DNA of 64,000 bases from assembly GCF_028622115.1 (NCBI RefSeq), contig NZ_CP097263.1, forward strand, positions 4,216,001 through 4,280,000, written 5' to 3'. A program made the position numbers and the translations under genes. The notes under the pieces were generated by a model that was given only the letters and a program-made list of their open reading frames with translations, was not told the DNA's origin and did not search any database. This DNA is from Kutzneria chonburiensis (lineage in GTDB: Bacteria; Actinomycetota; Actinomycetes; Mycobacteriales; Pseudonocardiaceae). This document shows positions 33,674-41,611 of this stretch, one piece after another; within the stretch, counting starts at the first letter, position 1; every line of letters starts with the position of its first letter.

Positions 33674-36082
33674 TCAGGTGCCGGTCAGGATGTCGTTGAT
33701 CTCCTCTCGGAGTGCCGCGGAGCGCGGATCATCGAACTCGGTGAGGATGGCGGCGGCTTCGTGCCAACGAGGGCGAGCGCGGTCGATTCCTTCGGTCTCG
33801 TTGAGCGCTCGGGCAAGGTTGTTCAAGGCGGTCGCGAGCGACCATCGGTCGCCGGTCTCGCGAAAGGTGGCGGCGGCGCGGCGGTGGAACTTCGTCGCCT
33901 CGTCGGGTTGTCCGAGTTCCCGATAGGTCTCACCGGTGCCGTCCAGCGCCATGGCCTCACGGTTGCGGTCATTGATCTGTCGCTGTATCGCCGCGGAGGT
34001 CTGATAGGTGCTGAGAGCCTCGCCGGCATCGCCTCGCCGGCGCTGCAGGCGGGCGAGTTCCAGCAGCCAGAAGGCTTCCCAGGCGTGGTGACGTTCCTCG
34101 CGGGCGATGGTCAGCGCCGATTCGATCGAGGCCATGGCCCCGTCGAGGTCGCCGCGTTCGCGCTGGGTCCGGGCAAGGCAGAAGGAGGCGTTCCCCTCGT
34201 ATGCGCGATCGCCGAGCTCACGGCACAACGCCACGGACTCGATCAGCGCGGCCTGCGCCGACTCGAGGTGGGCCAGTTCGTGCAGGCTCATCCCCAGATT
34301 GCTCAGCAGCACGGCCTCCCAGCGGCGGTTGCCGAGATCCCGGACAGCGGTTAGAGCTGACTCGAAGTGGGCGACGGCGTCCACGAGTCGGCGACGGCGC
34401 CAGTTCAACAGGCCCAAGGCATTGGTCGTGATCGCCTCACCGAGGCGGTCGCCGAGCTCCCGGCGAATGGCCAGCGCCGCGCGGTGATGCTCCTCGGCGA
34501 GATCGAGCTTCTGGCTCTGCAGGTAGGCTTTGCCGAGGCTGTCGAGAAGTTCGACCTCACCGGCGCGGTCCTGGACCCGACGAGCCGACTCCAGGCCGAT
34601 CAGGCTGGTCTCGATCCACTCCTGGAAGAAGTTCTGCCGGGCGTAGATGGTGCGCAGCGTTGCCGGTATTCGCCACGCGGTCTCGTGCAGGCCGGCCTCG
34701 GCGGCCGACCTCACCGCCGCGACCAGATTGGCGCGTTCGTTCTCGTACCAGCGCATCGCCGCCGCGGTGTCGGTGAACGTCATCGGTGGCACGGCCGAAT
34801 CGGCCGTCGGCAGTGCGATGTGCTCGTTGAGCGGCGCGATGGTCGTGACCGCGGCATGCGCGCTGTGCAGGTACCAGTTCAGCACCCGCTGCAGCGCGTC
34901 ACGACGCCCCTCCGGAGTCTCCTGCTGCGCCGCCTGTTCGGTGGCGTAGATGCGCAACAGGTCGTGGAACTGATAGCGGCCGGCGACCTGGTGCTCCACG
35001 ACATGGGCGCCGACGAGCACGTCGAGGAGGTTGCGGACCTTGGTCACGGTCACCCCGGCCAGAGCCGCGGCCGCCGAGATGCCGAATTCCGGACCGGGGT
35101 GCAGACCGAGCAGTCGGAACAACCGTGCCGCCGCCTCCGGCAGGGCGCGATAGGACCACGCGAAGACGGTACGCACCGCGTCGGCCTCCTCGTCGTCTTC
35201 CGCCGTGAGAGCGTCCCAGAGCGCGGACTCGTCGCGCAGGTCGGCGATGAGCTCGTCCAGGTGCATGAACGGGCGGCTGGAAGCGCGCTCCGCCGCGATC
35301 CGAAGTGCCAGCGGCAACCGCGCGCACAACGCCGCCAGCTCCCGCAGCATCGTCGGGTCGTCATGGGGCCGGTGGCCGCCGGTGATGACCCGGAGCAGGT
35401 TGACCGCCTCGGGCTCCGGAAGGACGTCCACGGTGAGCCGATGTGCGCCGTCGCGCGCGACCAGGCCCGACAGGCGGCTCCGGCTGGTGACGATGACGAG
35501 GCACTCGGCGTTTCCCGGCAGCAACGGCCGGACCTGTCGGACCGTGGCGGCATTGTCGAGCACGACGAGCACTTTCCGGTCCGCCAACAGTGACCGGTAC
35601 AGCGCTGATTTGTCCTCCAGTTCCTGCGGAATCACCGACTGTTGAATGCCCAGCGCGCGCAGGAAGCGATCGAGCGCCTGGTCTGCCGACACCGCCGGCC
35701 CTGGATCATAGCCGCGTAGGTTCACATAGAGCTGCCCGTCAGGAAACTGGTGCCTCACTCGATGCGCCCAATGCAGCGCCAGCGATGTCTTCCCGACACC
35801 GGCCGTTCCGGTGACGACGAACACCCCGATGACAGCCGATTCTTGACGTTCCGCAGCAACGACCTCGTCAAGCCGGCCCAGCTCGTCATATCGGTTCACG
35901 AATCCGCCGACGTCACCGGGCAGCTGCCGCGGCGTCAGTTCAGCCACATAGTGGATACCGTGGAAATGAACTCCGCCGTGAACTTCCCCGGCCTGCACCA
36001 CATCGGACGCGCCGCCCGACAACGTGGCTCGATGATCGTATCGGGACGCAGGCTCGCGATTATCCGATCCCCCGGTCGACAT
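33674..36082 (-). CDS. STAND-class NB-ARC ATPase with TPR tail
   Basis: 802 residues. N-terminal linker (SGGASDVVQAGEVHGGVHFHG) of the kind that precedes actinobacterial STAND ATPases, then NB-ARC: Walker A VVTGTAGVGKTSLALHW, Walker B KVLVVLDNA, sensor VIVTSRSRL, GLPL-like RLPLALRIA, and a winged helix with FAWSYRALP and FHDLLRIYA. From about residue 480 come eight or so TPRs (LLDSLGKAYLQSQKLDLAEEHH and so on). No DNA-binding or BTAD domain, so it is a signalling hub rather than a SARP. ATG 36082 follows the DUF6879 stop by three bases. STAND proteins oligomerise on ligand binding and activate a partner; the membrane protein downstream is a plausible effector. Confidence 0.88.
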   Translation of the reverse strand: MSTGGSDNREPASRYDHRATLSGGASDVVQAGEVHGGVHFHGIHYVAELTPRQLPGDVGGFVNRYDELGRLDEVVAAERQESAVIGVFVVTGTAGVGKTSLALHWAHRVRHQFPDGQLYVNLRGYDPGPAVSADQALDRFLRALGIQQSVIPQELEDKSALYRSLLADRKVLVVLDNAATVRQVRPLLPGNAECLVIVTSRSRLSGLVARDGAHRLTVDVLPEPEAVNLLRVITGGHRPHDDPTMLRELAALCARLPLALRIAAERASSRPFMHLDELIADLRDESALWDALTAEDDEEADAVRTVFAWSYRALPEAAARLFRLLGLHPGPEFGISAAAALAGVTVTKVRNLLDVLVGAHVVEHQVAGRYQFHDLLRIYATEQAAQQETPEGRRDALQRVLNWYLHSAHAAVTTIAPLNEHIALPTADSAVPPMTFTDTAAAMRWYENERANLVAAVRSAAEAGLHETAWRIPATLRTIYARQNFFQEWIETSLIGLESARRVQDRAGEVELLDSLGKAYLQSQKLDLAEEHHRAALAIRRELGDRLGEAITTNALGLLNWRRRRLVDAVAHFESALTAVRDLGNRRWEAVLLSNLGMSLHELAHLESAQAALIESVALCRELGDRAYEGNASFCLARTQRERGDLDGAMASIESALTIAREERHHAWEAFWLLELARLQRRRGDAGEALSTYQTSAAIQRQINDRNREAMALDGTGETYRELGQPDEATKFHRRAAATFRETGDRWSLATALNNLARALNETEGIDRARPRWHEAAAILTEFDDPRSAALREEINDILTGT

Positions 36083-36085
36083 CGC

Positions 36086-36697
36086 TCACTCTCCGAACGA
36101 GTCCTTCAGTGAAGGCACCTCGCGCTCGCAGTACACGTCGATTTTCTCGCCAGCTTCGTAGAGGTCCTTGGTGATGTTCCGCCAGCGCTCGATCAGTTCG
36201 CGATCCGTGTATCGAACGCCACCCTGACCGACGCCGTCATCGTCGTAGAGGACCTCATACATGACGGCGTCGCCGAGTATCACGATCTCGGGCAGCTGTC
36301 CGTTTCGCTCCAGCTCCGCCACCTGCTTCGCATCGACGATGCGGGCCGCGCCGCCGAGCTCGTCGCGCAGTCGCAGCAGATGCAGTTCCCACCGCAGGTA
36401 CGGGGAGATCGGCTGTTCGACGATCCGCGCCCGGCGGGTGTAGAACCCGTGCGCCGAGATCTTCTGGTAGTACTCGGCCAGCTCGGGACGACGCGCGTCG
36501 GTGAGCCGGCGCGCCTGCGCCAGATCACCGGCCGCGAAGGCTCGCCAGCTCTCGCTGCGGGGTTCCCGGAAGGTCTGCCGACGTTCCAGTTTCCAGAAGC
36601 CCGATTCACCGATATTCCAGAACGCCTTGTCGAAGTCCTCCGGATAGGCGTTTCCAGGCAACAGCTCACCCTGAACGCCGTCAAGAGTGTCACGCAT
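36086..36697 (-). CDS. DUF6879-family protein
   Basis: 203 residues matching the DUF6879 pattern: GFWKLERRQTFREPRSESW, IVEQPISPYLRWELHLLRLR, and YEVLYDDDGVGQGGVRYTD near the end. The biochemical role is unknown; in streptomycetes such genes often sit beside WhiJ-type XRE regulators. ATG 36697 lies inside the last codons of the preceding small gene (8-base overlap) and its stop is three bases from the STAND gene, so all three are co-translated. That an orphan DUF6879 protein is tied to a STAND ATPase is the notable point. Confidence 0.75.
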   Translation of the reverse strand: MRDTLDGVQGELLPGNAYPEDFDKAFWNIGESGFWKLERRQTFREPRSESWRAFAAGDLAQARRLTDARRPELAEYYQKISAHGFYTRRARIVEQPISPYLRWELHLLRLRDELGGAARIVDAKQVAELERNGQLPEIVILGDAVMYEVLYDDDGVGQGGVRYTDRELIERWRNITKDLYEAGEKIDVYCEREVPSLKDSFGE

Positions 36698-36986
36698 CAG
36701 GAATATCCACCTTCGCCGCGATTATCATCCCACGCGGGATAATGACGAGTCTTTCATTCGAACCGACGGTAACGCCGCCGGGAAGTCGCTGCGCATACAC
36801 ATCGGTGAGATCGCGACCGATTACCGCGACATCACCGTTGTCGAGCTCCCAGATTTCCGGACAGTCATTGTCCTCACCACTGGCCTTTTCGTCGCCGAAC
36901 CGCCCACTACCCGCCACATGCGGCGATATGCCGAGACGACGCGTGAATTCAGCGGTGGGATCAGCCTGCCACACTTTTCCGGCCAT
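36690..36986 (-). CDS. Small protein typically paired with DUF6879
   Basis: 98 residues. N-terminal part is variable; the core CPEIWELDNGDVAVIGRDLTD and the C-terminal ERLVIIPRGMIIAAKVDIPDA match small actinobacterial proteins encoded directly before DUF6879 genes. Function unknown; probably a binding partner. ATG 36986 has GGGGAGG at correct spacing. First gene of the operon, behind a low-GC promoter. Confidence 0.7.
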   Translation of the reverse strand: MAGKVWQADPTAEFTRRLGISPHVAGSGRFGDEKASGEDNDCPEIWELDNGDVAVIGRDLTDVYAQRLPGGVTVGSNERLVIIPRGMIIAAKVDIPDA

Positions 36987-37024
36987 ACCCGCCTCCCCAG
37001 GAAGGGTTCCCTCCAGAACAAATG

Positions 37025-37030
37025 ACTATA
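37025..37030 (-). promoter_or_regulatory. -10 element TATAGT (minus strand) of the STAND operon
   Basis: Lies in a very AT-rich stretch (minus strand GGTATTTATTCGATATAGTC) that contrasts with the local background; predicted start of transcription about 37018, leader of about 30 nt to the ATG at 36986. Confidence 0.45.
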
Positions 37031-37591
37031 TCGAATAAATACCCATGACGCGAGAGCTGACACTGAGCCGATCGAGTGTTACATCACTCCTTCGAGTGGA
37101 CTGCCGACTGGACACAGCACAGCCGACGCGCCACGTCCAGCGGACTTGCCAGAACCCGTCACGACCGCCGGGACAATATCGACTTCTACACGGAACTTGT
37201 CGAACAAACTGTTCACAAGCTGCGTGTATTCACGACCATCCCACGGACGCCACCAGAGGGCGCGGCACACCTGGTCTACGCCTTCTCTCCGTGTTGACGA
37301 TCTTGACGGGGAGGTCATATCACGGCGCGCGGCGCCGAGGCCAGGGTCCAGCGGCGAGTCTGCCCACTACCTCGATTTCACCCTTCCGCACAGCCGTCCG
37401 TGTGCCGGCGGGCGGCTCGTGCACGTGCACGACCGCGACGTGCCGACCGAGCGGTCACCCATGGACGCCCAAGCACGGAAACACCGGCCGCGCGGCGACG
37501 CAGTATTCGTCAGGCCAAGCGAAACACGCCCAGCGACGGCGGCAACCACACGCGAACAAGCACAGCGCGACGCCCGTCTCGCTCGACGATG
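37031..37591. other. Gene-poor stretch of lower GC
   Basis: No gene I can support. The minus-strand frame 37079-37318 (containing CRALWWRPWDGREYTQLVNS) looks weakly coding and could be a remnant; the plus-strand frames have unnatural composition. No repeats or terminators of note. Confidence 0.4.
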
Positions 37592-37921
37592 TCACGTGGA
37601 GCCATCGATCAGACCCCACCTCCGCACGGCCGAACCGAGCCGGACACTTGCATTGCGCAATGCGGCCTTCGCCGCCTCGGCGCCGTCTTCCGTGAGTTTG
37701 TAATAGCGACGCCGAGGACGCTGTTCGTCGTGCGGGTCGATCATTTCCCACCGGCCGTCGATCCAGCCCGCCTGCTGAAGCCGAAGCAGGATGGGATAGG
37801 TCGTGCCCGGCAGCAGGCCGGTCCGTTCGGCAATTTCGAGACCATACAGTTCCGCATTGGGGTCGGCGAGAAGCGCGTGCAGCACTGCCTGTGTTTGCAC
37901 TGTCATCCGCGGCCGACTCAC
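37592..37921 (-). CDS. PadR-family transcriptional regulator
   Basis: 109 residues: winged helix with QTQAVLHALLADPNAELYGLEIAERTGLLPGTTYPILLRLQQAGWIDG, then the wing RRRYYKLTEDGAEAAKAAL. PadR proteins repress genes for detoxification, efflux or phenolic acid degradation in response to ligands. GTG 37921 is preceded by TAGGGT and seven bases, so the mRNA is probably leaderless. The usual neighbour (transporter or membrane protein) is missing, in keeping with gene loss in this zone. Confidence 0.85.
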   Translation of the reverse strand: MSRPRMTVQTQAVLHALLADPNAELYGLEIAERTGLLPGTTYPILLRLQQAGWIDGRWEMIDPHDEQRPRRRYYKLTEDGAEAAKAALRNASVRLGSAVRRWGLIDGST

Positions 37922-37928
37922 TCGACCG

Positions 37929-37934
37929 ACCCTA
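37929..37934 (-). promoter_or_regulatory. -10 element TAGGGT (minus strand) for a leaderless GTG start
   Basis: On the minus strand TAGGGT is followed by seven bases and GTG 37921 of the PadR gene. Confidence 0.45.
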
Positions 37935-38484
37935 TCCCGCCCACAATCGGACCGGCGCGCGGATGTGCTGCGGACCACCAAGATCAACACCAACGGACCG
38001 CGCGGCTTCAAGCACGCGCGGGTGCGCGCCGCCCGAGCCACCTATATTGAATAAGATGTAGGGTACAGTGGACGCCGTGATCCCAGTGGCGACCCCACGG
38101 AGCGAGGCCGACCACCGACTGTTCCCGGTCCGCGGACACGCTTGCCGCCCCCGCGTCTGCGCTTGCCCCGCCACACACCGGGCCGAGCGACGAGTCCCTC
38201 CACACGAGACACTCCGACAACGGCGACGGACCGACCACCGGTTCCCCTCATTTGGGGGACAACAAAGGGTTTCACGACTCGATCGGGTGCGAGGCCGTCT
38301 GGCATGCGCATCACAGCACCCTCTAAAGCACACTTGTTACGTCCTACCGGACAGTCGAGAATCACACGTTCGCACCAGCAAGTTCACCCCTGATGCTGGC
38401 TAGCGACGCATAAGGTTCTTCCATCGCACACGGCTCACCCGTGACAGTCGGCCAGCCACACTGATCACGCGGCCGCCAAACATC
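37935..38484. other. 550-base gap with an AT-rich promoter/operator-like island
   Basis: No convincing gene. At 38043-38067 an AT-rich island contains TATT-G-AATA (38045-38053) and TGTA-GGG-TACA (38057-38067), two small palindromes in a GC-rich background, close to the PadR gene. The rest shows no terminator, repeat or coding bias that I trust. Confidence 0.4.
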
Positions 38485-39309
38485 GTGGAGTGGACAGTGA
38501 CATCGCTCTGGAGTCGTTGTGATGTCAACATTGCGGCCGCGCACGCGAGCGGATCCGGTATCGCCGCGTCCCAGCTGGACGGGCCTTCGGCCGGCACCGT
38601 CCTCGCCGCCGGCGTAACGGCGCTCGGTCTGCTGGCCGGCAGCCGGCTGCGGGCTTTCTCCAGGTACCGCCGAAGTGGACGGCACGGCATGCTGGCCGCC
38701 GTGGCGGCGCTGATGCCAGCGCCCCTCGCCGTGTCATGGCTGGAAGAAATGCAGGCACAGCTGGAAATGCGCCCTGACGCTGGCCGGCTCCGACTCCTGC
38801 TCGACTTGGCGATGCGGTGTCCGTCGACGTGGTGCGCGAGTTGGGCCGTGTACTTCAGGCACGCCGAGCTGCTGCGCGTCCACGGCAAACGAACCACGCT
38901 CGCAACCCGGCTGCATGACGCCCTCGAACCGCGGACCGACCTGCACATCTCCGTAGCAGCGCTGGAGGTTCTCGGGTTGTCACGGTCCAGGGTCCTCCAT
39001 CCGACCAGGACGGTGCCCGCGCTCGCCACCGCTCGAAGGCTTCTCACCCAACGCGGACCGGAGCTCCACACGATCAGGGAAGATGTGGAAAGACTGCTGC
39101 GCGCACGCGAACAAGCCCATACCATCGCTCGCGCACTTCGCAGGCACCAGTTGAGGGTCTGGCCCGGCGCACACGAGGATTCCCAAGCACACCAACGCAG
39201 TGAACTGACCAGGCTGCGCGTCGAGGTGGTCAGCCACGCTGCGTCGCTGCGCACCGCGCTGCACGACTACGTCACGAACCGCTCCACCCGCAAGCCCACA
39301 ATGGACTGA
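38485..39309 (+). CDS. Hypothetical protein with a hydrophobic segment and helical C-terminus
   Basis: 274 residues from GTG 38485; not recognised. A hydrophobic patch (GTVLAAGVTALGLLAGS, residues about 36-52), then MPAPLAVSWLEEMQAQLE, resembling the W-x-E-E-x4-L stretch of actinobacterial membrane-prefix proteins, and a long charged helical tail (HTIREDVERLLRAREQAHTIARALRRHQL). Codon bias is moderately good. No ribosome-binding site is obvious before the GTG, and later starts (for example ATG 38689) are possible. It stands alone. Confidence 0.45.
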   Translation: MEWTVTSLWSRCDVNIAAAHASGSGIAASQLDGPSAGTVLAAGVTALGLLAGSRLRAFSRYRRSGRHGMLAAVAALMPAPLAVSWLEEMQAQLEMRPDAGRLRLLLDLAMRCPSTWCASWAVYFRHAELLRVHGKRTTLATRLHDALEPRTDLHISVAALEVLGLSRSRVLHPTRTVPALATARRLLTQRGPELHTIREDVERLLRAREQAHTIARALRRHQLRVWPGAHEDSQAHQRSELTRLRVEVVSHAASLRTALHDYVTNRSTRKPTMD

Positions 39310-39734
39310 TCTCTCGACTTCCGCGAGCCGCACGCCGACATTCGGACGGGCATCGTGGGCGACACACCCCGCCAACGGCGGGCGATCCCGGCCGACAGCT
39401 GTCAACCCGAACAGGCCGATGCCTGTTCAGCCGGCCGGGAGCTCGAACAAACGAACCATTGTCAGGAGGGACTCAATGGCCAGTTCGGCCGAAGCTCGTG
39501 GCGAGCAGCACGAGGGACAGTCAGGTTCGGAACACGACAGGGGCGGGGAGGACTGGAACTGATCGATCTCCGGTGACGTGGCGCGCTGGCCGGTCCGGCT
39601 CGCGCGCTCGTCCCCTCGTTCCCCCGCGAGGCCGACAGCAACCGTGACGGGCATCGTCCGGAACGGCACCCTCGTCCCGGGGCTCACCGTCGCGGCCGCG
39701 TCACACCTCGCGCTCGACGCCATGACGGCGCCGG
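39310..39734. other. 425-base gap with one small ORF
   Basis: Besides the 28-codon ORF at 39476-39562, a second short plus-strand frame ends at 39745 (containing VRNGTLVPGLTVAAASHLAL) without a clear start, possibly a remnant. No terminators or repeats seen. Confidence 0.35.
39476..39562 (+). CDS. 28-residue acidic peptide gene
   Basis: CAGGAGGGACTCA precedes ATG 39476; the frame encodes a hydrophilic, acidic peptide (MASSAEARGEQHEGQSGSEH..., ending EDWN) and ends TGA. The ribosome-binding site is strong and well spaced. It has no cysteine, Ser/Thr-rich core or double-glycine site, so a lanthipeptide or bacteriocin is not indicated. Orphan; no maturation enzymes adjacent. Confidence 0.35.
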   Translation: MASSAEARGEQHEGQSGSEHDRGGEDWN

Positions 39735-40025
39735 TCAGACGATGACGATCCGCTCGTAGGTGTCGCCGCGTCTGATCAGGACGTCGTCGCCGTCGAACTT
39801 GATCGCCTGGTAGATCACGTCGCCGTAGCCGACCAGGCGCCGCACCGCCTCGGTCACGGTGACCCCTTCTGTCGCTGCCAACCGGTGCAGCGCCGTCATG
39901 GTGGCCGGGTTCAAATTCGCGGTGAGCCGGGTGGACGCCGGCGCCGAGGCCGCCCGACCCGTGCGGCGGGCCGGCGTCTCACCTTCGTCGTCGGCTGCGG
40001 GGCTGCGCTTGGCGCGTCCGGTCAT
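39735..40025 (-). CDS. Ribbon-helix-helix DNA-binding protein
   Basis: 96 residues. Basic, Ala/Pro-rich N-terminus, then TRLTANLNPATMTALHRLAATEGVTVTEAVRRLVGYG, a beta strand plus two helices typical of MetJ/Arc-type ribbon-helix-helix proteins, and a C-terminal FDGDDVLIRRGDTYERIVI. Many such actinobacterial proteins are antitoxin-like, but no toxin gene is adjacent. ATG 40025 has GGAAGGGGAGG upstream. Confidence 0.7.
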   Translation of the reverse strand: MTGRAKRSPAADDEGETPARRTGRAASAPASTRLTANLNPATMTALHRLAATEGVTVTEAVRRLVGYGDVIYQAIKFDGDDVLIRRGDTYERIVIV

Positions 40026-40827
40026 CGCCTCCCCTTCCGCGTTGTCGGTGCACTCTGCCGTGGTCGCACACGCTCATCACCGGAACCGTAAGTGATCATC
40101 GTTCCATCATGGCACAGTGCACGCGCAATATGCACGCGCATCTGCATGCGCGCTTTCACTCTCCGCAAGCGCAAGCGCTCACTCCCGTTAGCAACTCATG
40201 AAACACCTACTCGAATGGCCTCAACCTCCTCTGACTCCGCCCGCACAACCCGACCTGCGACCGCCTCACCGCCGGAGCCCCTGAAACTGCATCATGGCGG
40301 GAACAATTCGAACTGCCGATCCCACCACCGAGGCAATGGCCACACTCGCCGCTATCAGGCCGAACGCCGTCCATCCATCATCCAATGAGCGGAATCGAGA
40401 ACCACCCGCGCGCCAAACCACGACACCATCCGAGTGAATTCGGGCAATCGAGCCTGATTTCACAGAATTACGCGATCCCGACTCGTGCTCGCATTTACGG
40501 CGGGCGTGACGCGTATGAATCTCACGGCGCAGCAGCCGTCGCCCGGGGCGGCAGGACGGATGACCGCGCCGTGCCACCCGAGCCGCCAACCAAGTCGTCC
40601 AGGCCGGCGAAGTGCCGGTGTGCTCATCCACGTCGAACAGCGGCACCAACCAGCCGGCGAGCTGGTCGGCGGCAGCGGCGATTCGGGCGGCGATGTGGCA
40701 GAGGATCGCGCCGCCGGACTTGGAGTCCGCCAGGGCCGGGCAGAGTCCGGCCGAGCGGCGCCCGATTGGCAGACGAAAGTGCCCGGACGCCGCAGCGTCA
40801 GGGCACCATCGCAATTACGAGGGTTGT
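40026..40827. other. 800-base gap, decayed sequence
   Basis: Lower GC and no gene I can support. A minus-strand stretch at about 40570-40740 (LADSKSGGAILCHIAARIAAA, DQLAGWLVPLFDVDEH) has coding character but no credible start or continuation, so it is probably a remnant. No repeats or mobile-element ends were recognised. Confidence 0.4.
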
Positions 40828-41478
40828 TCAGCTTGCGGGGGTGAGGACCTTGTCGATGACGAACACGGTGGCGTTGCCGGTGGGGATGTTGCCGCACAGC
40901 ACGTGCGCGTCGTTGACCATCATGCCGGCGCTCTTGTCACCGGAGATCTTGACGGTGCCGCCCTGCAGGGTCTTCTCCGAGCCGGCGGCGATCAGGCCGT
41001 CGGCGTCGAAACGCTGCGGGAGCACGTGGTACTGCAGGATCGGCGCCAGGGTGGCCGGGTCCTTGGCCAGCGCGGCGAACTTGTCCGCACCCAGCGCGTC
41101 GAACGCCGGGTCGTACGGCGCGAACACGGTGATCGCCTTCTGGGAATTGAGGGTGTCGACCAGGTTCGCGGCCTTGACCGCGGCCACCAGCTTGGTCAGC
41201 AACGGGTTGTTGCTCGCCGCGGTCGCGACCAGGTCGCTGGCCATGCCGTTGAGCGAACCCTTGCCATCGGCCGGGATCTTCCCGCACGCCGGACCGAAGG
41301 TGTCACTGGTCTTGGTGACACCGTCCGACGCCGCGCCGGACATCGTCGTGCTCGGCGCCATCGACGTCGTGGTGGTGCTGCTCGACCCGGACGACGAGTT
41401 GCTGCCGCCGCATGCGGCAAGCGTCAGGGCGCCGGCGGCGACCAGGGCCGCGGCGGCGATACGGTGGTAGTTGCGCAC
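40828..41478 (-). CDS. Fasciclin-domain lipoprotein (MPT70/MPT83-like)
   Basis: 216 residues from GTG 41478 (GGAG eight bases upstream; an in-frame GTG at 41487 is also possible). Lipobox LTLAACGG, then a Ser/Thr linker and one FAS1 domain: LTKLVAAVKAANLVDTLNSQKAITVFAPYDPAFDAL (H1 region) and LQYHVLPQRF, with two cysteines (GPACGK, HVLCGN) as in MPT70/83. Surface-anchored. In mycobacteria MPT70/83 are SigK targets; a SigK/RskA-like pair is encoded 5 kb away, and the neighbouring molybdopterin oxidoreductase often accompanies such genes. Confidence 0.88.
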   Translation of the reverse strand: MRNYHRIAAAALVAAGALTLAACGGSNSSSGSSSTTTTSMAPSTTMSGAASDGVTKTSDTFGPACGKIPADGKGSLNGMASDLVATAASNNPLLTKLVAAVKAANLVDTLNSQKAITVFAPYDPAFDALGADKFAALAKDPATLAPILQYHVLPQRFDADGLIAAGSEKTLQGGTVKISGDKSAGMMVNDAHVLCGNIPTGNATVFVIDKVLTPAS

Positions 41479-41611
41479 GAGGATCACTCCATTGGTTTAA
41501 TAGCGAGGAATGCTCAACCTTGTGGTCGGCATCTCCGTTGTCTGACTTGGCGTTCGCTCGACCGCGAAGGTCGGTTCGACACCTCTGGTAACGCTTCGAT
41601 CACACGCCGGC

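Noticed and set aside
37146-37703. Plus-strand frames across the gap upstream of and over the PadR gene
   Set aside because: No start signal, Thr/Arg/Ser/Pro-rich translation, and they overlap the well-supported PadR gene.
38042-38403. Short frames on both strands after the AT-rich island near 38050
   Set aside because: Both strands are equally open and Arg/Gly- or His/Pro-rich; no ribosome-binding site or bias.
40266-40814. Minus-strand 182-codon frame
   Set aside because: Part of it (LAGWLVPLFDVDEH) looks coding, but there is no credible start and the remainder is unlike protein; noted only as a possible remnant.
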